Shown: piece by piece, positions 51,259 to 59,667 of the stretch
Layout of the letters: each line of letters opens with the position of its first letter
How positions within the stretch are numbered: the first letter of the stretch is position 1
NCBI GenBank assembly: GCA_902493335.1
Contig: CABUPJ010000012.1
Span: 8,750 to 72,749 of the forward strand
DNA length: 64,000 bases
Reading direction: 5' to 3'
From: an uncultured Porphyromonadaceae bacterium
GTDB taxonomy: Bacteria; Bacteroidota; Bacteroidia; Bacteroidales; Muribaculaceae
Notes under the pieces: model-generated
Databases searched by the model: none
What the model saw: the letters and a program-made list of their open reading frames with translations, nothing else
Told to the model about the DNA's origin: nothing
Translations under genes and position numbers: made by a program

Positions 51259-51549
51259 ATGTTTACAGATAATGCATATAAAAACGGTCTCATTGTAGTC
51301 GCAATTATTTATTTGGCGGCGTTTTTAACAGTCGGATATTTGTATGTTCCCGAGCCTGTGGATGGAGGAAAGTTTACAAATCTTATCCTCTTCCAAGGTG
51401 CCTGGCTGGCAATGATTCTTACGGCTATTGCAGTCAATCATCTGTGCCTTGCGCGAAAATACGGCCAGTTTGTGATACTTCTTTCTGAGATTATGGTATA
51501 TCTCAGTCTGAGGATTATAATTTATATCCATGTTAATTATATTGTTTAA
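51259..51549 (+). CDS. Small three-helix membrane protein
   Basis: This 96-residue protein has three predicted membrane helices (LIVVAIIYLAAFLTVGYL; LFQGAWLAMILTAIAVNHL; FVILLSEIMVYLSLRIIIYI). No family is recognised. It lies 15 bp upstream of a second small membrane protein and is AT-rich like the Rhs tail. Inner-membrane immunity proteins of this size exist for pore-forming or periplasmic toxins, which is only a possibility here. Confidence 0.55.
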   Translation: MFTDNAYKNGLIVVAIIYLAAFLTVGYLYVPEPVDGGKFTNLILFQGAWLAMILTAIAVNHLCLARKYGQFVILLSEIMVYLSLRIIIYIHVNYIV

Positions 51550-51564
51550 GCCCAAGTTGATGAT

Positions 51565-51903
51565 ATGAAAAAGTTTTTTGATAATTTTCATATATACGTG
51601 ATGGAAGGAGCCGTAATGATATATTTTCTGTTATGCCTCTGTCTTAACGTATATAACATATTTGCTCTTGGTGTGACATGTGGTATCGATTCGCGGCTTG
51701 GCATTGTATTTTTTACTTTTGTTTTCCTGTTGACGACATGCACATCGTTCTTTTTCTTAAATTTTTTCTGTAAAGAATCGTTCAAAATCGAATCGCTGCG
51801 ATATCTAAAGGCAGTATATCTCTTTATTGTGATTGTGTCGGTATTGATGACTTTAATGCTTGATATGCCCAAGTCTGAAATATTGATTAAATCATTGTAT
51901 TGA
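51565..51903 (+). CDS. Small three-helix membrane protein
   Basis: This 112-residue protein has three helices (YFLLCLCLNVYNIFALGV; LGIVFFTFVFLLTTCTSFFF; KAVYLFIVIVSVLMTLML). It follows the preceding small membrane protein by 15 bp and probably shares its transcript. No family is recognised; an antisense open frame of similar length (51588-51920) looks like a shadow. Confidence 0.55.
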   Translation: MKKFFDNFHIYVMEGAVMIYFLLCLCLNVYNIFALGVTCGIDSRLGIVFFTFVFLLTTCTSFFFLNFFCKESFKIESLRYLKAVYLFIVIVSVLMTLMLDMPKSEILIKSLY

Positions 51904-51985
51904 AGATTGATATGCTGCATGTTGATTGTAGTGGTGGAAAATGAGGCAAGGAAGAATTATCTGCGAAAATATAATCAATAAAGAT

Positions 51986-52528
51986 ATGAGGCCAATTGTA
52001 ACTTTCATGGCATTATTATGCACAGCACTGTTGTCGTCGGCCGTGAGCTGGAGTGACGGAAGCCGTACGTTCCATCTGGAATATTATGTATATCAGACTG
52101 ATTTGCGCGGCACAAAGTATGTGGTCGTACCTATCCCGACAGATACAATATCGGGAATATGTCCGTGGAAGTCCATCAAAACCGAGTCGCTCTGCGATGA
52201 CTGCGGCAGCACGTTGACGTGGCGGCTTTTCGGCAAGGGTCAAATCAGACTCGATGCGTCTCAGATGTCATCGAAGTCGTCACTGCAGGCCGATACGACA
52301 AAATTCGAGATTATAAATCTTGACAATGGCAGGAAATCGGTCGTATTGAGATTCAGAGGCTTTGACAAACAGCCGCTTAATAGGATAGATGCGCTTGATG
52401 CTCAAACTGATATTTCGGCCTGGAACATACCGCCCGAATATATAAAGCTCGCCACGTATATTCTCGAAAACACCCGTATTCTGGACAAAGACGGACTTGC
52501 GCGATTCAGGAAACAGAAAAAGCAATGA
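51986..52528 (+). CDS. Secreted protein of unknown function
   Basis: The chosen start at ATG 51986 gives a signal peptide (IVTFMALLCTALLSSAVS); the open frame extends to 51941. The 180-residue product is beta-rich (FHLEYYVYQTDLRGTKYVVV, TLTWRLFGKGQIRLDAS) and has no recognised domain; ICPW and LCDDCGS add a few cysteines. It overlaps the next gene by 4 bp. Confidence 0.6.
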   Translation: MRPIVTFMALLCTALLSSAVSWSDGSRTFHLEYYVYQTDLRGTKYVVVPIPTDTISGICPWKSIKTESLCDDCGSTLTWRLFGKGQIRLDASQMSSKSSLQADTTKFEIINLDNGRKSVVLRFRGFDKQPLNRIDALDAQTDISAWNIPPEYIKLATYILENTRILDKDGLARFRKQKKQ

Positions 52529-52944
52529 TTATGAAGCCGGTATATTATATTCTTGCGGCGATAACCGCAGTTAATGTGATATTTTTTGCGATGCTTCCGA
52601 GGGGGCATGAAATCGGATATACCGAAGAGCTTGATTCTGATATTTTATATGGAGATGTCAGACTGACGAATGACTATGACGAGGTAAAGATTTTTGAAAG
52701 CCGCCATGTGCCGGGCGAATGTTACTTATACACAAAAGACCGGATTATTTCTGTTGCTATCGATTATCTCGCTCCGTTCAGAGCCGATGGGATATTGTCA
52801 TGTAACTGGGATTTTGCAAAAGATGAAGTATTGATTGATAAATCTTTCGTGACAGTCGCTGTCGACACACTATGCAGACAGTCAGGAATATATAGATTGG
52901 ATGAGAATATAATCAACCCGATATTTTTAGTCAGCCTAAAATGA
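52525..52944 (+). CDS. Membrane-anchored protein of unknown function
   Basis: This 139-residue protein has an N-terminal anchor (VYYILAAITAVNVIFFAML) and a short extracytoplasmic domain (EKIDSDILYGDVRL-like acidic start, then RIISVAIDYLAPFRADG). It starts at ATG 52525 inside the stop of the upstream gene (ATGA) or at ATG 52531. It overlaps the next gene by 4 bp, so 51986-53549 is a tight three-gene operon. Confidence 0.55.
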   Translation: MIMKPVYYILAAITAVNVIFFAMLPRGHEIGYTEELDSDILYGDVRLTNDYDEVKIFESRHVPGECYLYTKDRIISVAIDYLAPFRADGILSCNWDFAKDEVLIDKSFVTVAVDTLCRQSGIYRLDENIINPIFLVSLK

Positions 52945-53549
52945 GTGCCGTCATATTTTTTGCAATTTCGGTTTGTATAGCCGCTTTCACTGCGTGGATT
53001 GTGTCTCGTGGATTTGTCGGCCTGCGCCACAAGGCGTTTATTGCCGGAGTGTTATATCTGACTATGTGCGAGGCTGTGGCTTTGCTGTTGATGGCTGTCG
53101 GCCATGTCGCGGTTTCTGTGGCAGTGTTGGTGTCTAAATATATATTTTTCATGCCATTGACTGTCGCCGGAGCGTTCATGCTCATGTCTGCGGTCATGGG
53201 GTCGCGTATCGAAGCAATGGCTCTCAGTGCGGTCGGTTGGGCGACAAGTGTTGCTTTTATATGGATGTTTCCCGTTTATGGGTCGCCGGTATGGCCGGCG
53301 GTGTTTTCAACTCTGCCGCTGGCAGTGCTGCTGATCAGTATGCTTGCGAGGCTGAGTCTGTTGAAAGTGACTTATGTGACCGGGCTTGCCGTATTGCTTG
53401 CCTCGATTACATTCGACGGGATAAATACTCAGAACGACAGCTATATCTTTTTGTTATTCGCATATAACGCAGTCTGCGCGATTGTTCATGGCATTTATGC
53501 CGGCGGTCATTTAAAAATCAAAGCTCTGCGGACGTCGGAGCCGGAGTAG
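52941..53549 (+). CDS. Polytopic membrane protein of unknown function
   Basis: This 202-residue protein has six to seven predicted helices (IFFAISVCIAAFTAWIV; GVLYLTMCEAVALLLMAVG; FMPLTVAGAFMLMSAVMG; ALSAVGWATSVAFIWMF and more). It is GC-richer than the small proteins before it. The family is not recognised. It closes the operon; a REP-like repeat follows. Confidence 0.6.
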   Translation: MSAVIFFAISVCIAAFTAWIVSRGFVGLRHKAFIAGVLYLTMCEAVALLLMAVGHVAVSVAVLVSKYIFFMPLTVAGAFMLMSAVMGSRIEAMALSAVGWATSVAFIWMFPVYGSPVWPAVFSTLPLAVLLISMLARLSLLKVTYVTGLAVLLASITFDGINTQNDSYIFLLFAYNAVCAIVHGIYAGGHLKIKALRTSEPE

Positions 53550-53567
53550 GGATGCGCGCAGCTGCAC

Positions 53568-53665
53568 GATGGCTATACGGAGGTACGGCTTCAGCCGTAG
53601 CATCAAGCCGCATTAGCGGCGGTACTGGTAGCCGTAGCGCCGCAATTTCAAGGACAAAAGTTTGG
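53568..53665 (+). repeat. Composite REP-like repeat, copy 4
   Basis: TATACGGAGGTACGGC begins a stretch with the core palindrome TACGGCT-TC-AGCCGTA (53584-53599), then AAGCCGCATTAGCGGC and GGTAGCCGTAGCGCCGC, the same insert elements as copy 1 at 16170-16402, and a decayed right arm (TTTCAAGGACAAAAG). Confidence 0.7.
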
Positions 53666-53759
53666 TAAAGGAGTGCTATGACGCAGCCGCAAGACATCAA
53701 GAAGTACCTAATGAGTAAAATTGTCATCACAAACTTACTGCACTTTTAAAAAAATGCAG

Positions 53760-53767
53760 TACCTTTG
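53760..53767 (+). promoter_or_regulatory. -7 box of the AbiEi-like gene
   Basis: TACCTTTG is a perfect TAnnTTTG box about 25 bp before the ATG at 53792. No clear -33 TTG lies at the right distance. Confidence 0.5.
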
Positions 53768-53791
53768 TGATAAAAACATTCGCAAGAACAA

Positions 53792-54349
53792 ATGATTCAA
53801 AATGGAAATGGCATAATGCTGGCAGACCGAGACAATAATCCGGCATATCGTCGGATGTTGGCTGCTGTACACGAAGGTAAGCTTGTGCGCCTTCGTAACG
53901 GGCTGTATGCTAACCCCGAAGCACTAACTGACAGCGTCATTGACGTCGGGGCAATTGTTCCCAGGGGCATTCTATGCCTATATTCTGCATGGTCGCAATA
54001 TAATCTAACTACCCAGATACCCGATGCTTTCTATGTCGCAGTAGATAGAAACCGAAAGATTACTTTGCCATCTTTTCCTGACATACGACTTGTATTTCAG
54101 AACAGGGAATTGCTTGATATCGGAAAGACTGAGATAGAAGAGCAGGGTATAAGACTGACGATAACTGATATTGAACGGTCGGTTTGCGATGCTGTGAAGT
54201 ATCGAAATAAAATCGGTATTGACGTAATGACTGAGATTATAGATAATTATCTGCTTCGGTCGGATAGGAATCTATCAAAACTGACAGAATATGCAAAACG
54301 GTTGAGGGTTTACACGGCCCTATATACAATCCTCCAAGTGAAACTATGA
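53792..54349 (+). CDS. AbiEi-like antitoxin/transcriptional regulator without AbiEii partner
   Basis: This 185-residue protein has the AbiEi-type N-terminal winged-helix pattern (YRRMLAAVHEGKLVRLRNGLYANPEA) and the following domain (RGILCLYSAWSQYNLTTQIP, TDIERSVCDAVKYRNKIG). In type IV systems AbiEi represses its operon and counters the nucleotidyltransferase toxin AbiEii. Here no abiEii follows: the next gene is convergent at 54410. It is therefore an orphan, perhaps a solitary regulator. The length is at the short end of the family, and the start at ATG 53792 may be internal to ATG 53816. Confidence 0.8.
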   Translation: MIQNGNGIMLADRDNNPAYRRMLAAVHEGKLVRLRNGLYANPEALTDSVIDVGAIVPRGILCLYSAWSQYNLTTQIPDAFYVAVDRNRKITLPSFPDIRLVFQNRELLDIGKTEIEEQGIRLTITDIERSVCDAVKYRNKIGIDVMTEIIDNYLLRSDRNLSKLTEYAKRLRVYTALYTILQVKL

Positions 54350-54409
54350 TTTCAAGCCAACTTCTGCCTTATTGGTCGGCATTAAAATAGAAATTAACCT
54401 ATATAAAAT

Positions 54410-54625
54410 TTATTTTACCGGCCCGTATTTTTTGTCTTCTTTCGCGGCGAGGCTGTAGTTGCGGTACACTACGCCGAAGAAGCAGATCCATAGCAGAGCG
54501 GCGATGAATTGCCAGGTGTCGTGCTCGGCGCCAAGATATTTGCGGCTGAGGGCGAGACCGATAAGGGTGGCCAGGCCCAAAATCATCATTACAAGCGAGA
54601 GATTTCTTTTTGCTTTGTTTGTCAT
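54410..54625 (-). CDS. Small two-helix membrane protein
   Basis: This 71-residue protein has two predicted membrane helices (LSLVMMILGLATLIGLAL; WQFIAALLWICFFGVVYRNY), a basic N-terminus (TNKAKRN) and a charged C-terminus (KEDKKYGPVK). The GC content fits the chromosomal backbone. The family is not recognised. It is divergent from argS. Confidence 0.7.
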   Translation of the reverse strand: MTNKAKRNLSLVMMILGLATLIGLALSRKYLGAEHDTWQFIAALLWICFFGVVYRNYSLAAKEDKKYGPVK

Positions 54626-54740
54626 AACGATGTCTGTTTTATGATTGGACGCTGTTTGCCGCGAAAAATTACGCCGGTCGGCGAAAAAGCGGCATTCTTC
54701 GCCCGAAAGCGCGTGTCTGTGGCCCTTTTGGGCTTGGATT

Positions 54741-54770
54741 TTGAGCGTTAAAACTTTTTCGCTATCTTTG
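54741..54770 (+). promoter_or_regulatory. Promoter of argS
   Basis: TTG at 54741-54743, 19-bp spacer, TATCTTTG at 54763-54770, about 55 bp before the start codon. Confidence 0.7.
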
Positions 54771-54824
54771 TAAATTGAAAAGTTCTCATCTTTTTATTTT
54801 GAATCAGCGTTATATATTATAATT

Positions 54825-56612
54825 ATGTCGATAGATCAGATCATCTCTTCAGCCGTGGCAAAGGCTGTCAAAGAACTTTATAATGTCGATGTAGCCCCCG
54901 AATCGGTAGGTCCGCAGCCCACACGCAAGGAATTCGAGGGCAACATCACCGTTGTCGTCTTCCCCTGGGTCAAGGCCGCCCGCAAGGCTCCCGAAGCCGT
55001 GGGCAACGAAATCGGCGCGTGGCTTGTCGCCAACGAGCCGGCCGTCAAGGCTTTCAATGTCGTCAAGGGCTTCCTTAACATCGTCATAGAGCCGACCTAC
55101 TGGAACACCGTCCTCGAGCGCATCGTCGCCGACAAGGACTTCGGACGCCGTCCCGTCACCGCTGACAGCAAGCTCGTCATGGTCGAATACTCGTCGCCCA
55201 ACACCAACAAACCCCTCCACCTCGGCCATCTGCGCAACATACTTCTCGGCTACAGCCTCTCGGAGATTCTCAAGGCCTGCGGCAACAAGGTCGTCAAGAC
55301 CAACATCGTCAACGACCGCGGCATCCATATCTGCAAGTCGATGCTCGCCTGGAAGAAATGGTTCAACGGCGCAACGCCCGAGTCGACAGGCATCAAGGGC
55401 GACCACCTCATCGGCGACTGCTATGTCTCGTTTGACAAGCACTACAAGGCCGAGGTTGCCGAGCTGATGGAGAAGGGAATGAGCAAAGAAGAGGCCGAAG
55501 CCGCTTCGCCGCTGATGCTCGAGGCCCGCGAGATGCTTCGCCGCTGGGAAGACAAAGACCCCGAGGTGCGCTCGCTCTGGGAGATGATGAACGCCTGGGT
55601 TTATGCCGGTTTCGACGAGACCTACGCCCGCATGGGTGTCGATTTCGACAAGATATATTATGAATCGGAGACCTACCTCGAAGGCAAGGAGAAAGTGCTC
55701 GAAGGCCTCGAGAAAGGCGTCATGTATCGCCGCGAAGACGGCTCTGTCTGGGCCGACCTGACCGCTGACGGCCTCGACCACAAGCTGTTGCTCCGCAGCG
55801 ACGGTACATCGGTCTACATGACCCAGGATATCGGCACCGCCAAACTGCGTTTCCGCGACTATCCCATCGACAAGATGATCTATGTTGTCGGCAACGAGCA
55901 GAACTATCACTTCCAGGTGCTGTCGCTCCTTCTCGACAAGCTCGGTTTCAGCTGGGGCAAAGACCTCGTCCACTTCTCATACGGCATGGTCGAGCAGCCC
56001 GAGGGCCGCATGAAGAGTCGCGAAGGCACAGTCGTCGACGCCGACGACCTCATGGCCGAGATGGTCGACACCGCCCGCGAGGTGTCGGAATCGCTCGGCA
56101 AGACCGACGGTCTCACCCCTGAAGAGATGGACGCCATCGCCGAAATCGTCGGTCTCGGCGCTCTCAAATACTTCCTGCTCAAGGTCGATCCGCGCAAGAA
56201 TATGACCTTCAATCCCAAGGAATCGATTGATTTCAACGGCAATACAGGTCCCTTCATCCAGTATACCTACGCCCGTATCCGCTCGGTGCTCCGTCGTGCC
56301 GCCGAGGCCGGTACGGCCGCAGTCGGCTATTCGGCAGTCGTTCCCTGCGAGAAAGAGATCGCCCTGATTCAGCGCCTCGCCTCATACCCCGGCGTCGTCG
56401 CCGAGGCAGGCCGCAGCTATTCGCCCGCGCTCATAGCCAACTATGTCTATGACCTCGCCAAAGAATACAACCAGTTCTACCACGACTGCCCCGTGCTCCG
56501 CGAGAGCGACGATGCCGTGCGTTCGCTGCGTCTGGCTCTCTGCGACGCCACCTCGCGTGTCATCGCCTCGGGTATGGCTCTTCTCGGCATAAAGGTTCCC
56601 GAACGCATGTAA
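54825..56612 (+). CDS. argS: Arginyl-tRNA synthetase
   Basis: This 595-residue class I synthetase has the HIGH signature as HLGH (residues 132-135, in NKPLHLGHLRN), the KMSK-equivalent MKSR (396-399, in GRMKSREGTVV), and the C-terminal anticodon-binding helical domain (FIQYTYARIRSVLRRA ... LANYVYDLAKEYNQFYHDCP). It charges tRNA-Arg in the cytoplasm. The N-terminal Arg-tRNA-synthetase domain that contacts the D-loop is present. The length is normal. Confidence 0.97.
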   Translation: MSIDQIISSAVAKAVKELYNVDVAPESVGPQPTRKEFEGNITVVVFPWVKAARKAPEAVGNEIGAWLVANEPAVKAFNVVKGFLNIVIEPTYWNTVLERIVADKDFGRRPVTADSKLVMVEYSSPNTNKPLHLGHLRNILLGYSLSEILKACGNKVVKTNIVNDRGIHICKSMLAWKKWFNGATPESTGIKGDHLIGDCYVSFDKHYKAEVAELMEKGMSKEEAEAASPLMLEAREMLRRWEDKDPEVRSLWEMMNAWVYAGFDETYARMGVDFDKIYYESETYLEGKEKVLEGLEKGVMYRREDGSVWADLTADGLDHKLLLRSDGTSVYMTQDIGTAKLRFRDYPIDKMIYVVGNEQNYHFQVLSLLLDKLGFSWGKDLVHFSYGMVEQPEGRMKSREGTVVDADDLMAEMVDTAREVSESLGKTDGLTPEEMDAIAEIVGLGALKYFLLKVDPRKNMTFNPKESIDFNGNTGPFIQYTYARIRSVLRRAAEAGTAAVGYSAVVPCEKEIALIQRLASYPGVVAEAGRSYSPALIANYVYDLAKEYNQFYHDCPVLRESDDAVRSLRLALCDATSRVIASGMALLGIKVPERM

Positions 56613-56647
56613 AAACATATATATAATTCATCTTTAAACACATTGAT

Positions 56648-57346
56648 ATGAACAACACTCCTTATGATTCTTATCAGAATCGCACCATGGTCTCGACCGT
56701 TTCGTCGGTGATGAAGCGTGTCTACTTCAAGATGACGCTTGGTCTGCTCGTATCGGCCTTTGTTTCGCTATGGGCGTCACAGAGCCAGGCCTTCTGGACT
56801 CTTATGTATAACCACTCGTGGCTGATGTGGGGGCTCCTTATCGCCGAAGTCGGCATAGTCATCGCCATCACAGCCGCCATCAATAAACTCAGCAGCCCCG
56901 TGGCTTCGCTGCTCTTCTATGTCTTCGCCGCTGTCAACGGCCTGACGCTGGCGCCGATATTCCTCGCCTATGCCCATGAGACGATAGCCACGACCTTCTT
57001 CGTCACAGCCGGCACATTCGCCGCCATGAGCATCTACGGCTATTTCACCTCCAACGACCTCTCGCGCATGGGGTCGATACTTATCATGGCCCTCTTCGGC
57101 ATCATCATCGCCACTCTTGTCAACCTGTTCATCAAGAGCGAGACCATGATGTGGATCATCACCTACGCCGGTGTGCTTATCTTCGTAGGCCTCACCGCCT
57201 GGGATACCCAGCAGATCAAGAATATGGCCATGACTGCTCCGACCGGAGCCACGGGCCGTCTCGCCACCATCGGCGCCCTCAACCTCTACCTCGACTTCAT
57301 CAACCTCTTCCTCTATCTGCTGCGCATCTTCGGCAACAGAGATTAA
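56648..57346 (+). CDS. BI-1/YccA (Bax inhibitor-like) membrane protein
   Basis: This 232-residue protein has seven helices and BI-1 family features: VMKRVYFKMTLGLLVSAFVS, AINKLSSPVASLLFYVFAAVNGLTLAPIF, TFAAMSIYGYFTSNDLSRMG and the C-terminal YAGVLIFVGLTAWDTQQIK ... GALNLYLDFINLFLYLLRI. Members act as pH-sensitive Ca leak channels or modulators of membrane proteases; the exact role in this lineage is unknown. It lies 35 bp after argS and ends in a clear terminator. Confidence 0.93.
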   Translation: MNNTPYDSYQNRTMVSTVSSVMKRVYFKMTLGLLVSAFVSLWASQSQAFWTLMYNHSWLMWGLLIAEVGIVIAITAAINKLSSPVASLLFYVFAAVNGLTLAPIFLAYAHETIATTFFVTAGTFAAMSIYGYFTSNDLSRMGSILIMALFGIIIATLVNLFIKSETMMWIITYAGVLIFVGLTAWDTQQIKNMAMTAPTGATGRLATIGALNLYLDFINLFLYLLRIFGNRD

Positions 57347-57375
57347 AGGACAAAAACATCTGTAACATAACGACC

Positions 57376-57413
57376 GACCGCCGCCGTGGATGCCATGACG
57401 GCGGTCATTTTTT
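57376..57413 (+). terminator. Terminator after the BI-1 gene
   Basis: GACCGCCG (57376-57383) pairs with CGGCGGTC (57399-57406), followed by ATTTTTT. Confidence 0.8.
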
Positions 57414-57435
57414 AAGCTGCAAAAACCTTATAATC

Positions 57436-57714
57436 ATGACTTATGACCTCCTTTACCGTCCCGACGACGGTGGTTTTGTCGCGGTGCTGACCGGCGACGA
57501 TATAGAAGACATCGACCCCGGGGTATTCCGTGCCGTCGTGCATTTCAGAGAACTGTTGCTGCGTATTTATCTCAATTGGTCTCAAATCGTGCGCATACCC
57601 CTCGAGGACGTCGCCACGGCCGAGCGTCTCGCGGCTCTCGAAACTCTGCCCGTGACGGTCATAAGGGGTGATGCTACCGAACGGCTGCGGGCCGGGGTCA
57701 GAATAGTGCGCTGA
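57436..57714 (+). CDS. Small conserved-looking protein of unknown function
   Basis: This is a 92-residue protein from ATG 57436. The open frame extends back to 57151, but that part is a shadow of the BI-1 gene. The sequence MTYDLLYRPDDGGFVAVLTG ... EDVATAERLAALETLPVTVI is coherent and rich in acidic residues, with no signal peptide or membrane segment. No family is recognised. It starts 23 bp after the terminator T-run, so it may be its own unit. Confidence 0.5.
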   Translation: MTYDLLYRPDDGGFVAVLTGDDIEDIDPGVFRAVVHFRELLLRIYLNWSQIVRIPLEDVATAERLAALETLPVTVIRGDATERLRAGVRIVR

Positions 57715-57781
57715 GCGTGAACAAACCGCCGTCCGTGACCGTTATCCCCTTAGTGAATTATAAATCCGGTAAATTGAATAA

Positions 57782-58300
57782 ATGATTATTATGAAAAAGT
57801 ATCTCTATCTTCTCGTCGCCGCAATGATGACAGTGACGGCCACAGCCTTTGCCTCGTGCAGCGATGATGACGACAATACGATTGACACCGAAAACGCCAT
57901 CAGGCTCCGCAAGGCCCTCGACGCCATCTATCCCGGCGCTTCCGAACGCGCCGAGTGGGAAAAAGACCAAGGCTATTTTGTCGCAGAGTTCGACAACGAA
58001 TACCGTCAGGACGTGGAAGTCTGGTTTGCCGACGACGCCAAATGGGTGATGACCCAGACCGACCTTGAGCGCATCGACCAGTTGCCTCAGGCTGTCCAGG
58101 CCGCTTTCAACGCCGGCGGCTATAGCGATTACCGCGTCGACGATGTTGACTACTACGAGCGTTTTGACGGCAGCTTCTATGTCATCGAAGCCGAGAAAGC
58201 CGGACAGCCCGACACCGAGCTGTTCTATAAAGACAACGGTGAGTTTATCAAAGCCCATACCGGCACGAGCATCAAGATCTATCCTCATACCAAAATCTAA
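57782..58300 (+). CDS. PepSY-like lipoprotein
   Basis: This 172-residue lipoprotein (TAFASCSDDDDN) has the acidic post-Cys stretch of surface-exported Bacteroidota lipoproteins. The mature domain resembles PepSY-like (PF11396-type) repeats: YPGASERAEWEKDQGYFVAEF, EVWFADDAKWVMTQTDL, then YRVDDVDYYERFDGSFYVIEAEKAG. Proteins of this type are periplasmic or surface beta-alpha modules of unknown ligand. The start at 57791 (MKKYLYLL) is an alternative to 57782. Confidence 0.8.
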   Translation: MIIMKKYLYLLVAAMMTVTATAFASCSDDDDNTIDTENAIRLRKALDAIYPGASERAEWEKDQGYFVAEFDNEYRQDVEVWFADDAKWVMTQTDLERIDQLPQAVQAAFNAGGYSDYRVDDVDYYERFDGSFYVIEAEKAGQPDTELFYKDNGEFIKAHTGTSIKIYPHTKI

Positions 58301-58322
58301 AGTACGCCACATCTCGTGTGGA

Positions 58323-58370
58323 CAGCAAAAAGCCATGTATTTTTGAAAATATGTGGCTTTTTGCTGTTTT
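58323..58370. terminator. Terminator after the PepSY-like gene
   Basis: CAGCAAAAAGCCATGTATTT pairs with AAATATGTGGCTTTTTGCTG across a short loop (one G-T pair), followed by TTTT. The A-rich 5' side makes it usable in both directions. Confidence 0.75.
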
Positions 58371-58486
58371 AAAACATAAAAAATTGCGATTGCAGAACCA
58401 AAAATTTATTTTACATTTACGCGCTGCCACGAACGACAGTTCATTGAATTAACTAACAATTTTAACACCTTAAAAAACACTCAATT

Positions 58487-59593
58487 ATGTTAATCGGAGT
58501 TCCCAAAGAGATTAAAAACAACGAGAACCGGGTGGCGATAACACCCGCCGGCGTCAAAGAGATGACGGCACACGGCCACACAGTCTACGTACAGCATACC
58601 GCCGGCGAAGGCAGCGGCTTCAGCGACAAGCAATATGAAGATGCCGGCGCTACGATATTACCGACAATCGAAGACGTCTATGCGACGGCCGACATGATCA
58701 TAAAGGTCAAGGAGCCGATTGAGCCCGAATACAAACTTGTCAGAAAAGGACAGCTCCTGTTTACATATTTCCACTTCGCCAGCGACCGCGAGCTGACAGA
58801 AGCCATGCTGGCTTCGGGAGCCACATGTATCGCTTACGAGACAGTCACCGACCGCAACCGCCGTCTGCCGCTGCTCGTGCCTATGAGTGAGGTCGCCGGC
58901 CGCATGTCGGTTCAGGAAGGCGCGCGTTTCCTCGAGAAACCGCAGGGCGGACGCGGTCTGCTTATGGGAGGTGTCCCCGGTGTCAGGCCGGCGAAGGTGC
59001 TCATCCTCGGTGCCGGTGTCGTCGGACGCAACGCCGCCCTGATGGCCGCAGGTCTGGGTGCCGACGTCACCATAACCGACGTCTCGCTCGACATTCTGCG
59101 CCATGTTGCTGAAGTGATGCCTAAAAACGTCAGGACACTCTACTCGTCGCGCCACAACATCGAGGAAGAGCTGCCCGCGACCGACCTCGTCATCGGTTCG
59201 GTGCTCATTCCCGGCGCCAAAGCCCCCCATCTGATTACAAAAGATATGGTGAAACTGCTCAAGCCCGGTTCGGTCATGGTCGACGTCGCCATCGACCAGG
59301 GCGGATGCTTCGAGACATCTCACCCCACGACACACTCCGAACCCGTCTATACCGTCGACGGTGTCATTCACTATGCCGTTGCCAACATCCCCGGCGCTGT
59401 GCCTTACACCTCGACCCTTGCGCTGACAAACGCCACGCTTCCCTACGCTCTGCGTCTGGCCGACATGGGCTGGAAGAAAGCCTGCGAGCGTGACCCGGGT
59501 CTGGCCGACGGTGTCAACATCGTCGCAGGCAAAGTCACCTTCCGCGGCGTCGCCGAAGCATGGGGTCTCAAATACACCGAGCTCGACCTGTAA
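58487..59593 (+). CDS. ald: Alanine dehydrogenase
   Basis: This 368-residue protein has the AlaDh/PNT family signature MLIGVPKEIKNNENRVAITP. The substrate-binding and catalytic residues of characterised alanine dehydrogenases are present: Lys75 in IIKVKEP, His96 in YFHFASD and Asp in VDVAIDQGGCFETS. The Rossmann NAD-binding motif is VLILGAGVVGRNAALMAAGLG. It converts alanine to pyruvate and ammonia with NAD, or runs the reverse for ammonia assimilation. It is a single gene between two terminators and convergent with the AraC gene. Confidence 0.96.
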   Translation: MLIGVPKEIKNNENRVAITPAGVKEMTAHGHTVYVQHTAGEGSGFSDKQYEDAGATILPTIEDVYATADMIIKVKEPIEPEYKLVRKGQLLFTYFHFASDRELTEAMLASGATCIAYETVTDRNRRLPLLVPMSEVAGRMSVQEGARFLEKPQGGRGLLMGGVPGVRPAKVLILGAGVVGRNAALMAAGLGADVTITDVSLDILRHVAEVMPKNVRTLYSSRHNIEEELPATDLVIGSVLIPGAKAPHLITKDMVKLLKPGSVMVDVAIDQGGCFETSHPTTHSEPVYTVDGVIHYAVANIPGAVPYTSTLALTNATLPYALRLADMGWKKACERDPGLADGVNIVAGKVTFRGVAEAWGLKYTELDL

Positions 59594-59618
59594 ATACCTA
59601 AAATCACAGTCAATACAC

Positions 59619-59655
59619 AGAGGCAGACCGCACTACCGCGGCCTGCCTCTTTAAT
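59619..59655. terminator. Bidirectional terminator between ald and the AraC gene
   Basis: AGAGGCAG (59619-59626) pairs with CTGCCTCT (59643-59650), followed by TTAAT. It sits in the 74-bp convergent gap. Confidence 0.75.
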
Positions 59656-59667
59656 GAATAATATGAG

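Noticed and set aside
51588..51920. 110-codon antisense frame over the small membrane protein
   Set aside because: The plus-strand frame has a coherent three-helix hydrophobic pattern; the antisense one does not.
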